From Thermoanaerobacter uzonensis DSM 18761 (GTDB lineage: Bacteria > Bacillota > Thermoanaerobacteria > Thermoanaerobacterales > Thermoanaerobacteraceae), in NCBI RefSeq assembly GCF_900129115.1, contig NZ_FQUR01000012.1, forward strand, positions 1-35,002: DNA of 35,002 bases, read 5' to 3'. The first letter of the stretch is position 1. Each line of letters opens with the position of its first letter. The notes under the pieces are model-generated. The model made no database searches. It was given only the letters and a program-made list of their open reading frames with translations, and had not been told where the DNA came from. Of the stretch, positions 21,818-31,187 are shown one piece after another. A program made the position numbers and the translations under genes.

Positions 21818-23608
21818 TTATAGCATTTTTCCAAACTCATCAAGCAATTTTTCAAAAACGTCCAAAGCTTCGTTTACTGGTTTTGGAGTAGTTAAATCCA
21901 CTCCTGCCTTCTTTAAAAGGTTTAAAGGATAATCAGAGCTCCCGCTCTTTAAAAACTCCTTATATCTTTCTACAGCTTTTTCCCCATCATTTAGTATCAT
22001 CTGAGAAATAGCTATTGCCGCAGAAAATCCAGTAGCATATTTATAGACATAGAAATTTCTATAAAAATGTGGGATTCTCGCCCACTCATAGCTTATTCCT
22101 TCATCTACCACTATGTCATCTCCATAATAGAGCTTATTTAATTCATAATATTTTTTGTTTAACACTTCCGCTGTAAGAGGTTCTCCTCTTTCTGCCATTT
22201 CGTGTATGAGTTTTTCAAACTCAGCAAACATAACTTGCCTATAGACTGTTCCTCTAAATTCCTCAAAGAAGTGGTTCAAAAGATAAAGTTTTTCTTTTTC
22301 ATCTTTAGAATTTTTCAAAAGATAATTCATAAGTATAGCTTCATTGCAAGTAGAAGCTACTTCTGCCACAAAAATCTTATAACCTGCATATACATATGGT
22401 TGTGTCGCATTTGAGTAATAGGTATGCAAAGAATGTCCCATTTCATGGGCAATTGTAAATACATCATTTAATTTGCCCTGATAGTTTAGAAGTACATAAG
22501 GGTGAGTGCCATAAGTTCCCCATGAATAAGCTCCAGAAGTTTTTCCTCGATTTTCATATACGTCCACCCAACGAGAATTAAATCCTTTCCTTAGTAAATT
22601 TATGTATTCATCTCCTAACGGTTGTAGTCCTTCTAGCACGAGGTTAATTGCTTCTTCATATGTAAATTTCTTATCATATTCCTGTATCAAGGGCACATAT
22701 AAGTCATACATGTGAAGCTCATCTAAACCTAAAAGCTTCTTTTTAAGCCTCACATATCTATGTAATACATCAAGTCTACTATGTACTGTCTCTATAAGAT
22801 TGTTGTAAACTTCTACACTTACATTATCTTCAAATAGTGAGGCTTCCAATGAAGAATTATATTTCCGTGTTTTAGCGTAGAAAATGTCTTTCTTTACATT
22901 CCCCGCCATTGTAGAAGCAAAAGTATTTATAAATTTCTTGTATGTGTCGTATAAAGCATCAAAAGCAGTTTTTCTAACGTTTCTATCTTTACTCTGCATG
23001 AAGCGTACAAAATTGCCATGAGTTAATTCTACTTCTTTGCCTTCTTCATCTTTAATAGTGGGGAATCTCATGTCAGCATTATTCAACATAGTATATATAT
23101 TTGAAACAGATTCTGCCAGTGTTTCTGCTTCTGCTAATATTTTTTCTTCTTCCGATGAAAGTACATGAGGTTTAAATCTAATTAAATCTTCAAGATATTG
23201 CTTATAAATCTTTAATTCTTCTAATTCTTCTATCATTTTCATTAATTTTTGTGTATCAATGGATAAAATCTCTGGAGCTATAAAAGCAGTAGCACTCATA
23301 ACTTCAATATTGAGTCTCATGGCCTTGTCAGTCAAAGCTTGATATTTGGGATTAGTATTATCTTCGTCTCTTCTCATACGGGCATAGGCAAAAATTTTGC
23401 TGGCTGTCATCCCAATTTGGTCATTAAGTTTTAGTACCTCTAATAAATTTTTTGAAGTATTAATTTTGCCTTTAAACTTTACAATCTCTTTTAAAAGCTC
23501 TTTTGTCTTGTTATAGTCTTCTTCCCACAAATTCTCATTTCCATATATATCCTCAAGTCGCCATTTATACTTATCTTCAATTTCGCTTCTATCTTTTAAA
23601 GCCTCCAC
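21818..23608 (-). CDS. pepF: oligoendopeptidase F (M3 zinc metallopeptidase)
   Basis: The protein is about 596 residues, typical for PepF, with the zinc motif HEMGH in FTIAHEMGHSLHTYYSN and the downstream glutamate in AEVASTCNEAIL. It cleaves medium-sized peptides in the cytoplasm. A GTG at 23608 with GGGGGG 6 bases upstream, immediately following the sdaAA stop, is the preferred start; an in-frame ATG at 23635 lies inside sdaAA and has no ribosome site. The position after the serine dehydratase genes implies co-transcription and a joint role in amino-acid use. Confidence 0.92.
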   Translation of the reverse strand: MEALKDRSEIEDKYKWRLEDIYGNENLWEEDYNKTKELLKEIVKFKGKINTSKNLLEVLKLNDQIGMTASKIFAYARMRRDEDNTNPKYQALTDKAMRLNIEVMSATAFIAPEILSIDTQKLMKMIEELEELKIYKQYLEDLIRFKPHVLSSEEEKILAEAETLAESVSNIYTMLNNADMRFPTIKDEEGKEVELTHGNFVRFMQSKDRNVRKTAFDALYDTYKKFINTFASTMAGNVKKDIFYAKTRKYNSSLEASLFEDNVSVEVYNNLIETVHSRLDVLHRYVRLKKKLLGLDELHMYDLYVPLIQEYDKKFTYEEAINLVLEGLQPLGDEYINLLRKGFNSRWVDVYENRGKTSGAYSWGTYGTHPYVLLNYQGKLNDVFTIAHEMGHSLHTYYSNATQPYVYAGYKIFVAEVASTCNEAILMNYLLKNSKDEKEKLYLLNHFFEEFRGTVYRQVMFAEFEKLIHEMAERGEPLTAEVLNKKYYELNKLYYGDDIVVDEGISYEWARIPHFYRNFYVYKYATGFSAAIAISQMILNDGEKAVERYKEFLKSGSSDYPLNLLKKAGVDLTTPKPVNEALDVFEKLLDEFGKML

Positions 23609-23609
23609 T

Positions 23610-24503
23610 TTAATCCCCCCGTTCAACTTTTTCAAATATCTCTTTCTTAAGCCTTATCCCTGTAGGAGTCTTTGCAAGCCCTCCTTCTGCAGTTTCTCTA
23701 AGAGCACAGGGAATGGATCTACCTATCTTGTACATAGTTTCTACCACTTCGTCAAAAGGTATAACGCTGTCCATTCCTGCTATTGCAAAATCAGCGCATA
23801 TCATAGCATTAAGCGCCCCAAGAGCATTTCTCTTTTCACAAGGGATTTCTACCAACCCCGCAACTGGGTCGCATACAAGCCCTAGCAAATTCATTATAGC
23901 AAAAGAAGCTGCCGTCAAACACTGTTCTGGTGTTCCCCCTATAAGTTCTACTAAAGCTGCTGCAGCCATCGCTGAAGCAGAACCTACTTCTGCTTGACAT
24001 CCCCCTTCTGCTCCAGATAAAGTAGCATTTTTAGCTATTATAATACCTATGCCGGAAGCAGTGAAAAGAGCTCTTGTCATATCATCATCACTTTTGCCAA
24101 ATTTTCTCGCTACCGTAATAAGAGCTCCCGGAATAACTCCACTGGAACCTGCAGTAGGAGCAGCAACAATTTTACCCATAGAAGCATTTACTTCTGTCAC
24201 TGCAAGAGCAGAAGCAGCAGCTTTTGCCATTGTCTCACAAGAAAGAGTATTGCCAATGATTATTCTTTCATATAGTTTTTTTGCATCTCCACCTGATAAA
24301 CCACTTACTGATTTTAAATCTTCATTTAACCCTTTATTAATAGATTCCTTCATTACCATCAGATTATTCTTCATCTTTTGAAAAATTACATCTAACTCTT
24401 CTCCAGTTTTCTCTTGTTCTCCCAACATTACAACTTGAGATATAGATAAATTAAATTTTTTTGTAAGTTCCAATAATTCATAACCATAATTATATTGATA
24501 CAT
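23610..24503 (-). CDS. sdaAA: L-serine dehydratase, iron-sulphur-dependent, alpha subunit
   Basis: The 297-residue alpha subunit contains the cysteines that hold the [4Fe-4S] cluster (LSGAEGGCQAEVGSA; LGLVCDPVAGLVEIPCEKRN) and GRSIPCALRETAEGGLA near the C terminus. With the beta subunit it deaminates serine to pyruvate and is oxygen-sensitive, suiting an anaerobe. It follows sdaAB by 12 bases. Confidence 0.95.
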   Translation of the reverse strand: MYQYNYGYELLELTKKFNLSISQVVMLGEQEKTGEELDVIFQKMKNNLMVMKESINKGLNEDLKSVSGLSGGDAKKLYERIIIGNTLSCETMAKAAASALAVTEVNASMGKIVAAPTAGSSGVIPGALITVARKFGKSDDDMTRALFTASGIGIIIAKNATLSGAEGGCQAEVGSASAMAAAALVELIGGTPEQCLTAASFAIMNLLGLVCDPVAGLVEIPCEKRNALGALNAMICADFAIAGMDSVIPFDEVVETMYKIGRSIPCALRETAEGGLAKTPTGIRLKKEIFEKVERGD

Positions 24504-24515
24504 TTTGCCCCTCCA

Positions 24516-25184
24516 TTACATAGGATTTATTATTATGGCAGTTAAAATTCCATCAATGTTTTTTATGGTTTCTTTTGCAGCATCAGGTATTTTTTGGTCT
24601 GATTCTATGACCATAATAGCTTTGTCCCCTTTTGAATGCCTGTACACTCTCATAAAAGCAATATTTATTTTGTAATCTGCAAAAATTTTAGTGACATTTG
24701 CCACTATCCCTGGTCTATCTATGTGATTTGTAATCAACGTTTCATATTCACCAGTAAACTCTACCTCTATGCCATTTATTTCTTTTAAAAGTACATTTCC
24801 TCCACCAATAGAACATCCTAAAATGCTGTTTTTCTGTCCACTTTTACCTGTTATTATCATTCTTACAGTATTGGGATGCGGTAATTCTTCATCACTTTCA
24901 GTAAATTTAAACTTTATCCCTTGCTGTCTTGCTATTTCAAAAGAATGAGGCAGTTTCTCATCATCTGGGTCAAAACCTAATATCCCTGCCACAAGAGCCT
25001 TATCCGTACCATGTCCCCTATATGTACGGGCAAAAGATTCATACAATACAAATTCCACTTCTGATATATCCTCTTCCACAATTTCTCGAGCAATTTTCGC
25101 AAGCCTTGCGGCCCCTGCTGTATGAGAACTGCTGGGTCCAATCATCACAGGCCCCATAATATCAAATACACTGTATTCTCTCAT
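24516..25184 (-). CDS. sdaAB: L-serine dehydratase, iron-sulphur-dependent, beta subunit
   Basis: The 222-residue subunit starts with the family segment IMGPVMIGPSSSHTAGAARL and ends with an ACT domain (from about residue 148, TLITNHIDRPGIVANVT). It acts with the alpha subunit encoded next. A promoter with TTGCAT and TACAAT lies upstream. Confidence 0.95.
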   Translation of the reverse strand: MREYSVFDIMGPVMIGPSSSHTAGAARLAKIAREIVEEDISEVEFVLYESFARTYRGHGTDKALVAGILGFDPDDEKLPHSFEIARQQGIKFKFTESDEELPHPNTVRMIITGKSGQKNSILGCSIGGGNVLLKEINGIEVEFTGEYETLITNHIDRPGIVANVTKIFADYKINIAFMRVYRHSKGDKAIMVIESDQKIPDAAKETIKNIDGILTAIIINPM

Positions 25185-25219
25185 ACAAAATCCCCTTACG
25201 TAAAAGTTTTCTTAACTAT

Positions 25220-25248
25220 ATTGTACATTTAGCCCTATAAAAATGCAA
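25220..25248 (-). promoter_or_regulatory. promoter of sdaAB-sdaAA-pepF
   Basis: TTGCAT (25243-25248) and TACAAT (25220-25225) on the minus strand are 17 bases apart. The leader is about 30 bases, with GGGG before the ATG at 25184. Confidence 0.65.
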
Positions 25249-25251
25249 TAG

Positions 25252-25282
25252 AACAACAAGCCAGTAAATCTGACTTATTGTT
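25252..25282 (-). terminator. hairpin after the small unknown gene
   Basis: AACAACAAGCCAG (25252-25264) pairs with CTGACTTATTGTT (25270-25282) over 13 positions, using two G-U pairs on the minus-strand RNA. A T-rich run follows. It ends the pentose-phosphate/cyclase operon. Confidence 0.5.
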
Positions 25283-25514
25283 TTTTTATTTTCAATTTTT
25301 TTATATTTAAGGGTTTTAGCTTATTATGCTTGATTAGCACCTCTTTAAAAGCTACGTCAATAGTCGTACCTTTTTGATACTCTAAATATACTTCTTCAAA
25401 AAATTCTTTGCCGAATTTTTCAAATAAAAGCTCTATGTATTCATCTGTATTTTCTTCATCATATGAGATTTTTCCAAAAACAAAATTTTTGCCTTTAGAC
25501 CATTTTAACTTCAT
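25275..25514 (-). CDS. small charged protein of unknown function
   Basis: The 79-residue protein is rich in Lys, Glu and Tyr, without membrane segments or cysteines. The middle (DEYIELLFEKFGKEFFEEVY) and end look helical. I do not recognise the family. It starts just after the cyclase-family stop with AAGGAAGAG upstream and is likely co-transcribed with gnd-zwf-cyclase. The opposite-strand ORF overlapping it is a shadow. Confidence 0.6.
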   Translation of the reverse strand: MKLKWSKGKNFVFGKISYDEENTDEYIELLFEKFGKEFFEEVYLEYQKGTTIDVAFKEVLIKHNKLKPLNIKKLKIKKQ

Positions 25515-25520
25515 GATTTT

Positions 25521-26138
25521 TTACTCTTCCTTTATCAAAACAGCTCTTGTAGGGGAGGCTTCGGCACCTCTAATTTTTAAAGGCGCAGCATATAAGAAAT
25601 ATTCTCCTTCTTCTACATCTTTTAACCGTACTCCCTCAAGAATAACTATACCTGCTCCTAAAAGAATCTTGTGAGTTTCATGCTCTGGCTGATTTCTCTC
25701 AATTCCTAATGCATCAATACCTACACCAATTACACCTTTTTCTTTTAAAAACTGGGCACCGCTTTTATCTAAATAGACAAATTCAAAATCGAAATCCTCT
25801 CTAAAAGAATTTCTTGTTTTAAATATTATAAAATCTCCTTTTTGAATGTCTTTACTTGAAAGGTCTTCCGATGTTATTTTATCAGATATATTTGTAAAGT
25901 CAAATACTTTACATTTAGTTATAACCTTATTGAGGTCTATATTTTCTACTGTATCTCCTCCCCTAATCATGTGTAGAGGAGCATCAATATGCGCTCCTGT
26001 ATGCATGTCCATGCTAATACGGGACTCCCTCACATCGCCACTATCAACAGTAATAGTACGTTTAGGCCTTTTTCCTTCTTTATTTTTGTAAACAGTCATA
26101 TTTTCGTGAATTTCCATTGAAATATCGTATATTTTCAT
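25521..26138 (-). CDS. cyclase-family protein (kynurenine formamidase-like metal hydrolase)
   Basis: The 205-residue protein begins MKIYDISMEIHENMTVYKN and contains DMHTGAHIDAPLHM, the HxGTHxDxPxH metal-binding motif of the cyclase/KynB superfamily. Members hydrolyse N-formylkynurenine or isatin or close antibiotic rings. Its substrate is not evident; the zwf neighbour 18 bases upstream suggests housekeeping rather than tryptophan breakdown. GAAGGGGG precedes ATG 26138. Confidence 0.88.
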   Translation of the reverse strand: MKIYDISMEIHENMTVYKNKEGKRPKRTITVDSGDVRESRISMDMHTGAHIDAPLHMIRGGDTVENIDLNKVITKCKVFDFTNISDKITSEDLSSKDIQKGDFIIFKTRNSFREDFDFEFVYLDKSGAQFLKEKGVIGVGIDALGIERNQPEHETHKILLGAGIVILEGVRLKDVEEGEYFLYAAPLKIRGAEASPTRAVLIKEE

Positions 26139-26156
26139 TTAATTTACCCCCTTCTT

Positions 26157-27614
26157 TTATACATTCCACCACATTCTATTGTCCCTTAGTAACAGCTCAT
26201 TTGCTTCTTTAGGTCCCCAGGTCCCTGGCTGATAATTAGGAAAGTCAGGCGTTTTATTTTTCCATGCTTCAGCAATAGCATCTACAAACTTCCAAGAATA
26301 TTCTACCTCATCCCACCGCGTAAATAAAGTAGAATCTCCTCTCATGACATCGTAAAGAAGTCTTTCATACGCTTCTGGAGAATTATTTGAAATCTGGCAA
26401 TTTTGACAAAAATCCATATCTACAGGTTGTATGGTGATATCTCCTGCCCCAGGGACTTTTGCATTAAATTGGAGCTTTACACCTTCCTCAGGTTGAATTT
26501 TTATAACTAATAAATTTGGCAATAAATTTTTATATTCTTTAAAATACAAGATTCCTGGCAACGGTTTGAACTGTATTACAATTTGTGTAGACTTTTCCGG
26601 CATTCTTTTGCCTGTGCGGATGTAGAAAGGTACTCCTGCCCAGCGAAAATTTTCTACATGCACTTTCAAAGCTACAAATGTTTCTGTATTAGAAGTTGGG
26701 GAAACTTTATCTTCTTGTCTATATCCTGCATACTGACCTCTTACAACATTTTTCTCCACAGCCTCTGGATTAAGTATCTCCAAAGACTTTAGAACTTTTA
26801 CCTTTTCATCTCTTATAGATTCTGTATCGAGATTTACAGGCGGTTCCATTGCCGTTAAAGTTAAAAGTTGAAGCATGTGATTTTGTACCATATCCCGTAA
26901 CGCCCCGGCTTTTTCATAATACCCACCGCGATTTTCTATTCCAACCATTTCATTTGAAGAAATCTGAACATTATCAATATACCTTCTGTTCCACACAGGT
27001 TCAAAAAATACATTAGCAAATCTAATTACCATTATGTTCTGAAGCATCTCTTTTCCCAGATAATGGTCTATCCTGTAGGTATTCCTTTCTGTGAAAACAT
27101 CAGTTATCATTTTATTTAATTTCCGTGCCGATTCCAAATCTTCTCCAAAAGGTTTTTCTATGACCACCCTTTGCCAGGAAGTCTCATTATTTACCATACC
27201 ATGCCTATAGAGTTTTTCAACAATTATACCGAAATATTCTGGAGCTACTGCAAGATAGTATACCCTATTGCCCTTTGTATTGTATTTTTCATCAAGTTCT
27301 TTTAAAAAAGAACTTAATTCCATATAGCCATTATCATATACAAAGTCAAATCTCTTATAATATATCCTTTCACTTAAATCTTGCCAAACTTTTTCATCAA
27401 TGTCAAATCTCGAATAATTTTTAACAGACTCTAATACTTCCTTCCTATATTGTTCCTCTGTTTTGTCTCTTCTTCCTATGGATACAACAGCAAAATTTTC
27501 AGGAAGAATTTTTTGGTATTTCAAATTGTACAAAGCAGGCATAAGTTTTCTGTGAGTCAAATCCCCTGTCCCGCCAAATATAACCATTACATTAGATATA
27601 TTATTTTTAATCAT
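26157..27614 (-). CDS. zwf: glucose-6-phosphate 1-dehydrogenase
   Basis: The 485-residue protein has the NADP motif GGTGDLTHRKLMPALYNL at the N terminus, EKPFGEDLESARKLN and the substrate-site RIDHYLGKEMLQN. It oxidises glucose-6-phosphate to 6-phosphogluconolactone, making NADPH. The ATG at 27614 with AGAGGTGG upstream is preferred to an in-frame start at 27656 that overlaps gnd. It follows gnd by 13 bases. No lactonase gene is present between them. Confidence 0.95.
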   Translation of the reverse strand: MIKNNISNVMVIFGGTGDLTHRKLMPALYNLKYQKILPENFAVVSIGRRDKTEEQYRKEVLESVKNYSRFDIDEKVWQDLSERIYYKRFDFVYDNGYMELSSFLKELDEKYNTKGNRVYYLAVAPEYFGIIVEKLYRHGMVNNETSWQRVVIEKPFGEDLESARKLNKMITDVFTERNTYRIDHYLGKEMLQNIMVIRFANVFFEPVWNRRYIDNVQISSNEMVGIENRGGYYEKAGALRDMVQNHMLQLLTLTAMEPPVNLDTESIRDEKVKVLKSLEILNPEAVEKNVVRGQYAGYRQEDKVSPTSNTETFVALKVHVENFRWAGVPFYIRTGKRMPEKSTQIVIQFKPLPGILYFKEYKNLLPNLLVIKIQPEEGVKLQFNAKVPGAGDITIQPVDMDFCQNCQISNNSPEAYERLLYDVMRGDSTLFTRWDEVEYSWKFVDAIAEAWKNKTPDFPNYQPGTWGPKEANELLLRDNRMWWNV

Positions 27615-27627
27615 AAAACCACCTCTA

Positions 27628-28524
27628 TTAATTCTTTTCCACCGCATGTCCTCCAAACTCGTTTCTCAAAGCAGCTACAACCTTTCCTGCAAATGTATCT
27701 TCTTGCTCTGAACGATATCTCATAAATAAAGACTGTGCAATTACAGGCACTGGCACTTTGAGATTTAAAGCTTCTTCTACCGTCCAGAGTCCTTCTCCAG
27801 AAGAGTGCATTACTCCTTTTATCCCAGACAACTTAGGGTCTTTTTCAAAAGCTTTTTCCATAAGCTCCATAAGCCATCCGCGAATCACTGACCCATGACT
27901 CCAAACTCTGGACACTTCTTTTAAATCAAAATCAAACTGACTTTTCTCTAAAACCTCAAACCCTTCTCCTATAGCCTGCATCATTCCGTATTCTATACCG
28001 TTGTGAACCATTTTTGCAAAATGTCCTGAGCCGTTTTTGCCTGTATGTAAATAACCGTTTTCCGCACTTATATCTCTAATTAGAGGTTCAATATATTTAA
28101 AGACATCATCTTCTGCTCCTATCATGGTGCAAGCCCCATGTCTTGCTCCTTCAATTCCTCCACTTGTTCCTACATCTACAAAATCAACTCCTTTTTCTTT
28201 AAGCATCTCATACCTTCTTAAACTATCTTTATAGTAGGAATTGCCGCCGTCTATTATGATGTCATGTTCTTCAAGCAAGGGAACTAATTTTTCTATCATT
28301 TCGTCAACAGGGTCTCCTGCAGGTACCATAAGCCATATTATTCTTCTCTTTTCAAGTTTTTTTACTAAATCTTCAATTGTATAAGCCCCTTTTATTCCTT
28401 CCTTTTCAGCCTCCTTTATTTTCTCAGGTGACCTGTTATATGCTACTACCTCATGCCCATGGTCTCTCATATTTAAAGCAAGATTAAATCCCATTCGTCC
28501 TAATCCAATTAAACCTACCTTCAT
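27628..28524 (-). CDS. gnd: 6-phosphogluconate dehydrogenase, short decarboxylating type
   Basis: The 298-residue enzyme is of the short (YqeC/GntZ-like) type, about 170 residues shorter than the classical Gnd. It has the NAD(P) motif GLGRMGFNLALNMRDHG, DVGTSGGIEGARHGACTMIG and KMVHNGIEYGMMQA. It oxidises and decarboxylates 6-phosphogluconate to ribulose-5-phosphate. It is the first gene of the gnd-zwf pair, with AAGGAGG upstream. Short forms often prefer NAD+, but cofactor use is not readable here. Confidence 0.93.
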   Translation of the reverse strand: MKVGLIGLGRMGFNLALNMRDHGHEVVAYNRSPEKIKEAEKEGIKGAYTIEDLVKKLEKRRIIWLMVPAGDPVDEMIEKLVPLLEEHDIIIDGGNSYYKDSLRRYEMLKEKGVDFVDVGTSGGIEGARHGACTMIGAEDDVFKYIEPLIRDISAENGYLHTGKNGSGHFAKMVHNGIEYGMMQAIGEGFEVLEKSQFDFDLKEVSRVWSHGSVIRGWLMELMEKAFEKDPKLSGIKGVMHSSGEGLWTVEEALNLKVPVPVIAQSLFMRYRSEQEDTFAGKVVAALRNEFGGHAVEKN

Positions 28525-28640
28525 ATAAATCCTCCTTGATAATAATTATTGTTGTATAATATTTTTTACTTGAGGGTGTTATATAATTATATCACACATT
28601 TTAAAAATTTAAATGACAAAAATCACATGCTTTCATTTAA

Positions 28641-28662
28641 AAAGCAGGGAAAAACCCTGCTT
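28641..28662 (-). terminator. terminator of the membrane-anchored unknown gene
   Basis: On the minus strand AAGCAGGG-TTTTT-CCCTGCTT is followed by TTTAAATG. The arms overlap the last codons of the gene ending at 28661. Confidence 0.75.
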
Positions 28663-29674
28663 AATATGCTTTTAATATTATTTTATCCTTATTTTGATAA
28701 ACTATATAATTTTTATTTATATCAATTATTTTTCCATATCCTTTTACAACTATTCCATTTTTTAGATTTTTAAGTTCATTATTTTGTATAACCCCTAAAT
28801 TTCCATCTTTAGGAATAATGATTATATTTTGTGGACTTTCTGCCTTTCTTAAAGTAATTTTATTCCATAAACTTAAAGGCTTGTCCACAGGACCATAGTA
28901 TAAATTTATGACTTGTTTTTTATTATTAAGACTTCCAATATACACATTGTCATTACCATCAATTCCAATTAAAACGTACTTTTTCGTGCTTAAATACGTG
29001 TCTTTCTTTCCATCTCTAATGACGTGAATTATGTTATTTGAAGATTGATAAATGAGAGTGTCCTTTTTTTGGATCTCAGCCATTTTTAAAATTTTTTTAA
29101 CAGGTAAATACATTCTTCTTATTTCACTCATTATATTGACTTGATACAATCTATCCTCTAAAGGTGTATCTACTTTGATGTAAATCATATTTGTAAGAGG
29201 AGATAAAGTCATATATGACACAAAGCTCTTATCTGGCAAATAAATCGCTTTATTGACGGTATTGTTTAAACTATTGTCTACATCATAAGCCTCTAAATTT
29301 ATTCTTATTACATGCCCATGCCTTTCTCTTAGAAAATACAGTATTCTATTTCTATCGGGTAACCAAGTATAATAATCTGTATTTTTTTCTTCCATTTTAA
29401 TTTGCTTTACAACTTTAGAAGTCTTAGTACTTACTATGTAGAGTTTGCCATTTTCTATATAGGAGATATATTCGCCATCATAGGAAATTTTTATCTCCTT
29501 TGCCCCATAGGGCACTGTTATTTCTATAGTATGGGGTAACTTAGTATCTCCAAATACTTTTTCAGTTTTAATAAAAGTAGAATCTACAAGAAAATAGTTG
29601 TTAATATAGTATAAAAATCCCAGTTCAAAAATCAAAGATATAATACTCCATTTTAAAATTTTCTTCAGTTTCAA
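28661..29674 (-). CDS. membrane-anchored extracytoplasmic protein of unknown function
   Basis: The 337-residue protein has a basic start (MKLKKILKW), a hydrophobic segment at about 9-28, and a large hydrophilic domain that would lie outside the cell. Repeated short patterns such as GEYISYIENGKLYIVS and KDTLIYQSSNNIIHVIRDGK resemble blades of a beta-propeller (TolB/DPP6-like). It is 18 bases after the glycosidase-domain gene, suggesting a functional pair. I cannot assign a family with confidence. Confidence 0.75.
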   Translation of the reverse strand: MKLKKILKWSIISLIFELGFLYYINNYFLVDSTFIKTEKVFGDTKLPHTIEITVPYGAKEIKISYDGEYISYIENGKLYIVSTKTSKVVKQIKMEEKNTDYYTWLPDRNRILYFLRERHGHVIRINLEAYDVDNSLNNTVNKAIYLPDKSFVSYMTLSPLTNMIYIKVDTPLEDRLYQVNIMSEIRRMYLPVKKILKMAEIQKKDTLIYQSSNNIIHVIRDGKKDTYLSTKKYVLIGIDGNDNVYIGSLNNKKQVINLYYGPVDKPLSLWNKITLRKAESPQNIIIIPKDGNLGVIQNNELKNLKNGIVVKGYGKIIDINKNYIVYQNKDKIILKAY

Positions 29675-29692
29675 TTGTTATAACCCTCCCAC

Positions 29693-30643
29693 TTATTTTG
29701 CAAAAAATATGGTAGGAACGCATCTTTCTCCCAAAGCATCTGAGGGATTGTTTATCACTTTACCCTTAAAATACATAGTAGTAGAAGAACCTCCATCGAG
29801 ATTAGCTGCATTATAAGCACCATATTTTAACATTATATCTTGAACATCTTTGAGAGTAGCTCCAATACTTTTTAATGACCTTCCATCTATTACTAAAAAA
29901 ATCACCGTACCATCTCTTCTCTGCCCAATAGCCGTACGAGGAGCTATCCCCCAACCTCCATCTCCTCTTTTTATCATAGGCTGTCCATTTATGACTAGTG
30001 CTGGTCCAAAACTCACCGCTTCTTTTATCGACATTTCTAATATATCTTTATACCTATAATTTCCAACCAGCAATTTACCGTCTTGTGTAAATCCTATCAA
30101 ATCAACTTTTTCGTTTGGATTCTTAATCTCTGTGTATAAAACTTTTCCATTATGAATCACAAATCCCTGAGGAGCACCACCAATACCTTTCATACTGCTA
30201 TCTCCAAAACCGCCAGCATTTATAGCTGCTATGGCATCGTAATTTTTAGCTATTACGCTTGTAGTCTCTCCTTCTTTAGGAAATTTACTGGATATCCCTA
30301 CTTGTACCCTCGTAGGATCATGTATTAATATTACTTTACCTTCAAAGTGTTTCCCATAGATGTTGTACGCTTCTATAGATTTATCATGTTTATTCGTAAA
30401 GTTTATCAAATTTTTATCAGTTCTACCAGTTTGTATCTTGTTCATACTCATTATCTTATTTATCATATTTTTGGGCAAAAATAATGTTGCAAGATACTGA
30501 TGAGTAAAAGTTGTCATCGCTGTTGTGACAAAAGTATTTCGTATATTAGTAAAAGGCCCGTAAAAAACTAAAGCAGGCATCGTAATGGACACAAAAAACA
30601 CTTCAAATATCAAAAAAGCCAAAATACGCTTTATACTTCCCAT
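29693..30643 (-). CDS. membrane-anchored phosphodiester glycosidase-domain (NAGPA-like) protein
   Basis: The 316-residue protein has an N-terminal hydrophobic anchor (about 5-30) and then a phosphodiester glycosidase/NAGPA domain: AAINAGGF, RTAIGQRRDGTVIFLVIDGR and AANLDGGSSTTMYFKGK. This domain occurs in bacterial exopolysaccharide or cell-wall sugar metabolism and in the mammalian lysosomal uncovering enzyme. The ATG at 30643 has GAGGTG upstream; an upstream TTG at 30658 would place the ribosome site within the ORF. It precedes the membrane-anchored unknown. Confidence 0.88.
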   Translation of the reverse strand: MGSIKRILAFLIFEVFFVSITMPALVFYGPFTNIRNTFVTTAMTTFTHQYLATLFLPKNMINKIMSMNKIQTGRTDKNLINFTNKHDKSIEAYNIYGKHFEGKVILIHDPTRVQVGISSKFPKEGETTSVIAKNYDAIAAINAGGFGDSSMKGIGGAPQGFVIHNGKVLYTEIKNPNEKVDLIGFTQDGKLLVGNYRYKDILEMSIKEAVSFGPALVINGQPMIKRGDGGWGIAPRTAIGQRRDGTVIFLVIDGRSLKSIGATLKDVQDIMLKYGAYNAANLDGGSSTTMYFKGKVINNPSDALGERCVPTIFFAK

Positions 30644-30731
30644 ATGCCACCTCAACAAAAACTATTAAATTTAACATTGATTATTATACAAGCAATATAT
30701 TAAAATTCAATTAACAATTTGTAAAATTTTA

Positions 30732-30757
30732 AAAAGGGACCTATTTTAGTCCCTTTT
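30732..30757 (-). terminator. terminator after the 102-residue unknown gene
   Basis: AAAAGGGAC (30732-30740) and GTCCCTTTT (30749-30757) form a 9-bp stem with an 8-base loop, followed by T-rich sequence on the minus strand. Confidence 0.8.
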
Positions 30758-31064
30758 ACCTTATTCTCAAATACACTTTTAAGTAATTTATCATATTTTT
30801 AGCATTTTCTTCATAGGTGTCTATATAAATATTTTTTCCATCAATTGTATAACTAAAATCCGTAAAACCTTGATTCATAAGGTACTCTTTTACAGAGTTT
30901 TCCCCTAAATCTCCTTGTGCAATAAGGATTTTTTCTCCCACATATTTTCCATTTACATATATACTAAATGTATCTGTAGGTACTTTTAAATTTGCATTTC
31001 CATTGTCTGGTGTAACAATTATACCGGGCGCTATGGAATTTTGCCCGTATGGATAATTCAACAT
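30756..31064 (-). CDS. small protein of unknown function
   Basis: The 102-residue protein starts MLNYPYGQNSIAPGI and is mixed alpha/beta without cysteines or membrane segments. It has a VNGKYVGEKILIAQGD motif in the centre and ends with basic residues. It is a single gene with its own terminator, with AGAGGTGATG upstream. I do not recognise the family; the TFSIYVNGKYVGEK segment suggests a small beta-sheet binding domain, which is a guess. Confidence 0.7.
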   Translation of the reverse strand: MLNYPYGQNSIAPGIIVTPDNGNANLKVPTDTFSIYVNGKYVGEKILIAQGDLGENSVKEYLMNQGFTDFSYTIDGKNIYIDTYEENAKNMINYLKVYLRIR

Positions 31065-31132
31065 TAAACATCACCTCTACTTTATTTTACTCAAAAGAAT
31101 TTAACATATTCTTAACAAAAAGCGGATTGTTT

Positions 31133-31138
31133 TATAAT
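31133..31138 (+). promoter_or_regulatory. possible -10 box for the arsenate reductase gene
   Basis: TATAAT (31133-31138) is preceded by TTAACA at 31112-31117, a 15-base spacer that is shorter than ideal. It is the best promoter match in the intergenic region. Confidence 0.4.
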
Positions 31139-31187
31139 CTACAATCATTTATAATAATTTGTGAATAAACAAAAAGGGGGATGTTAC

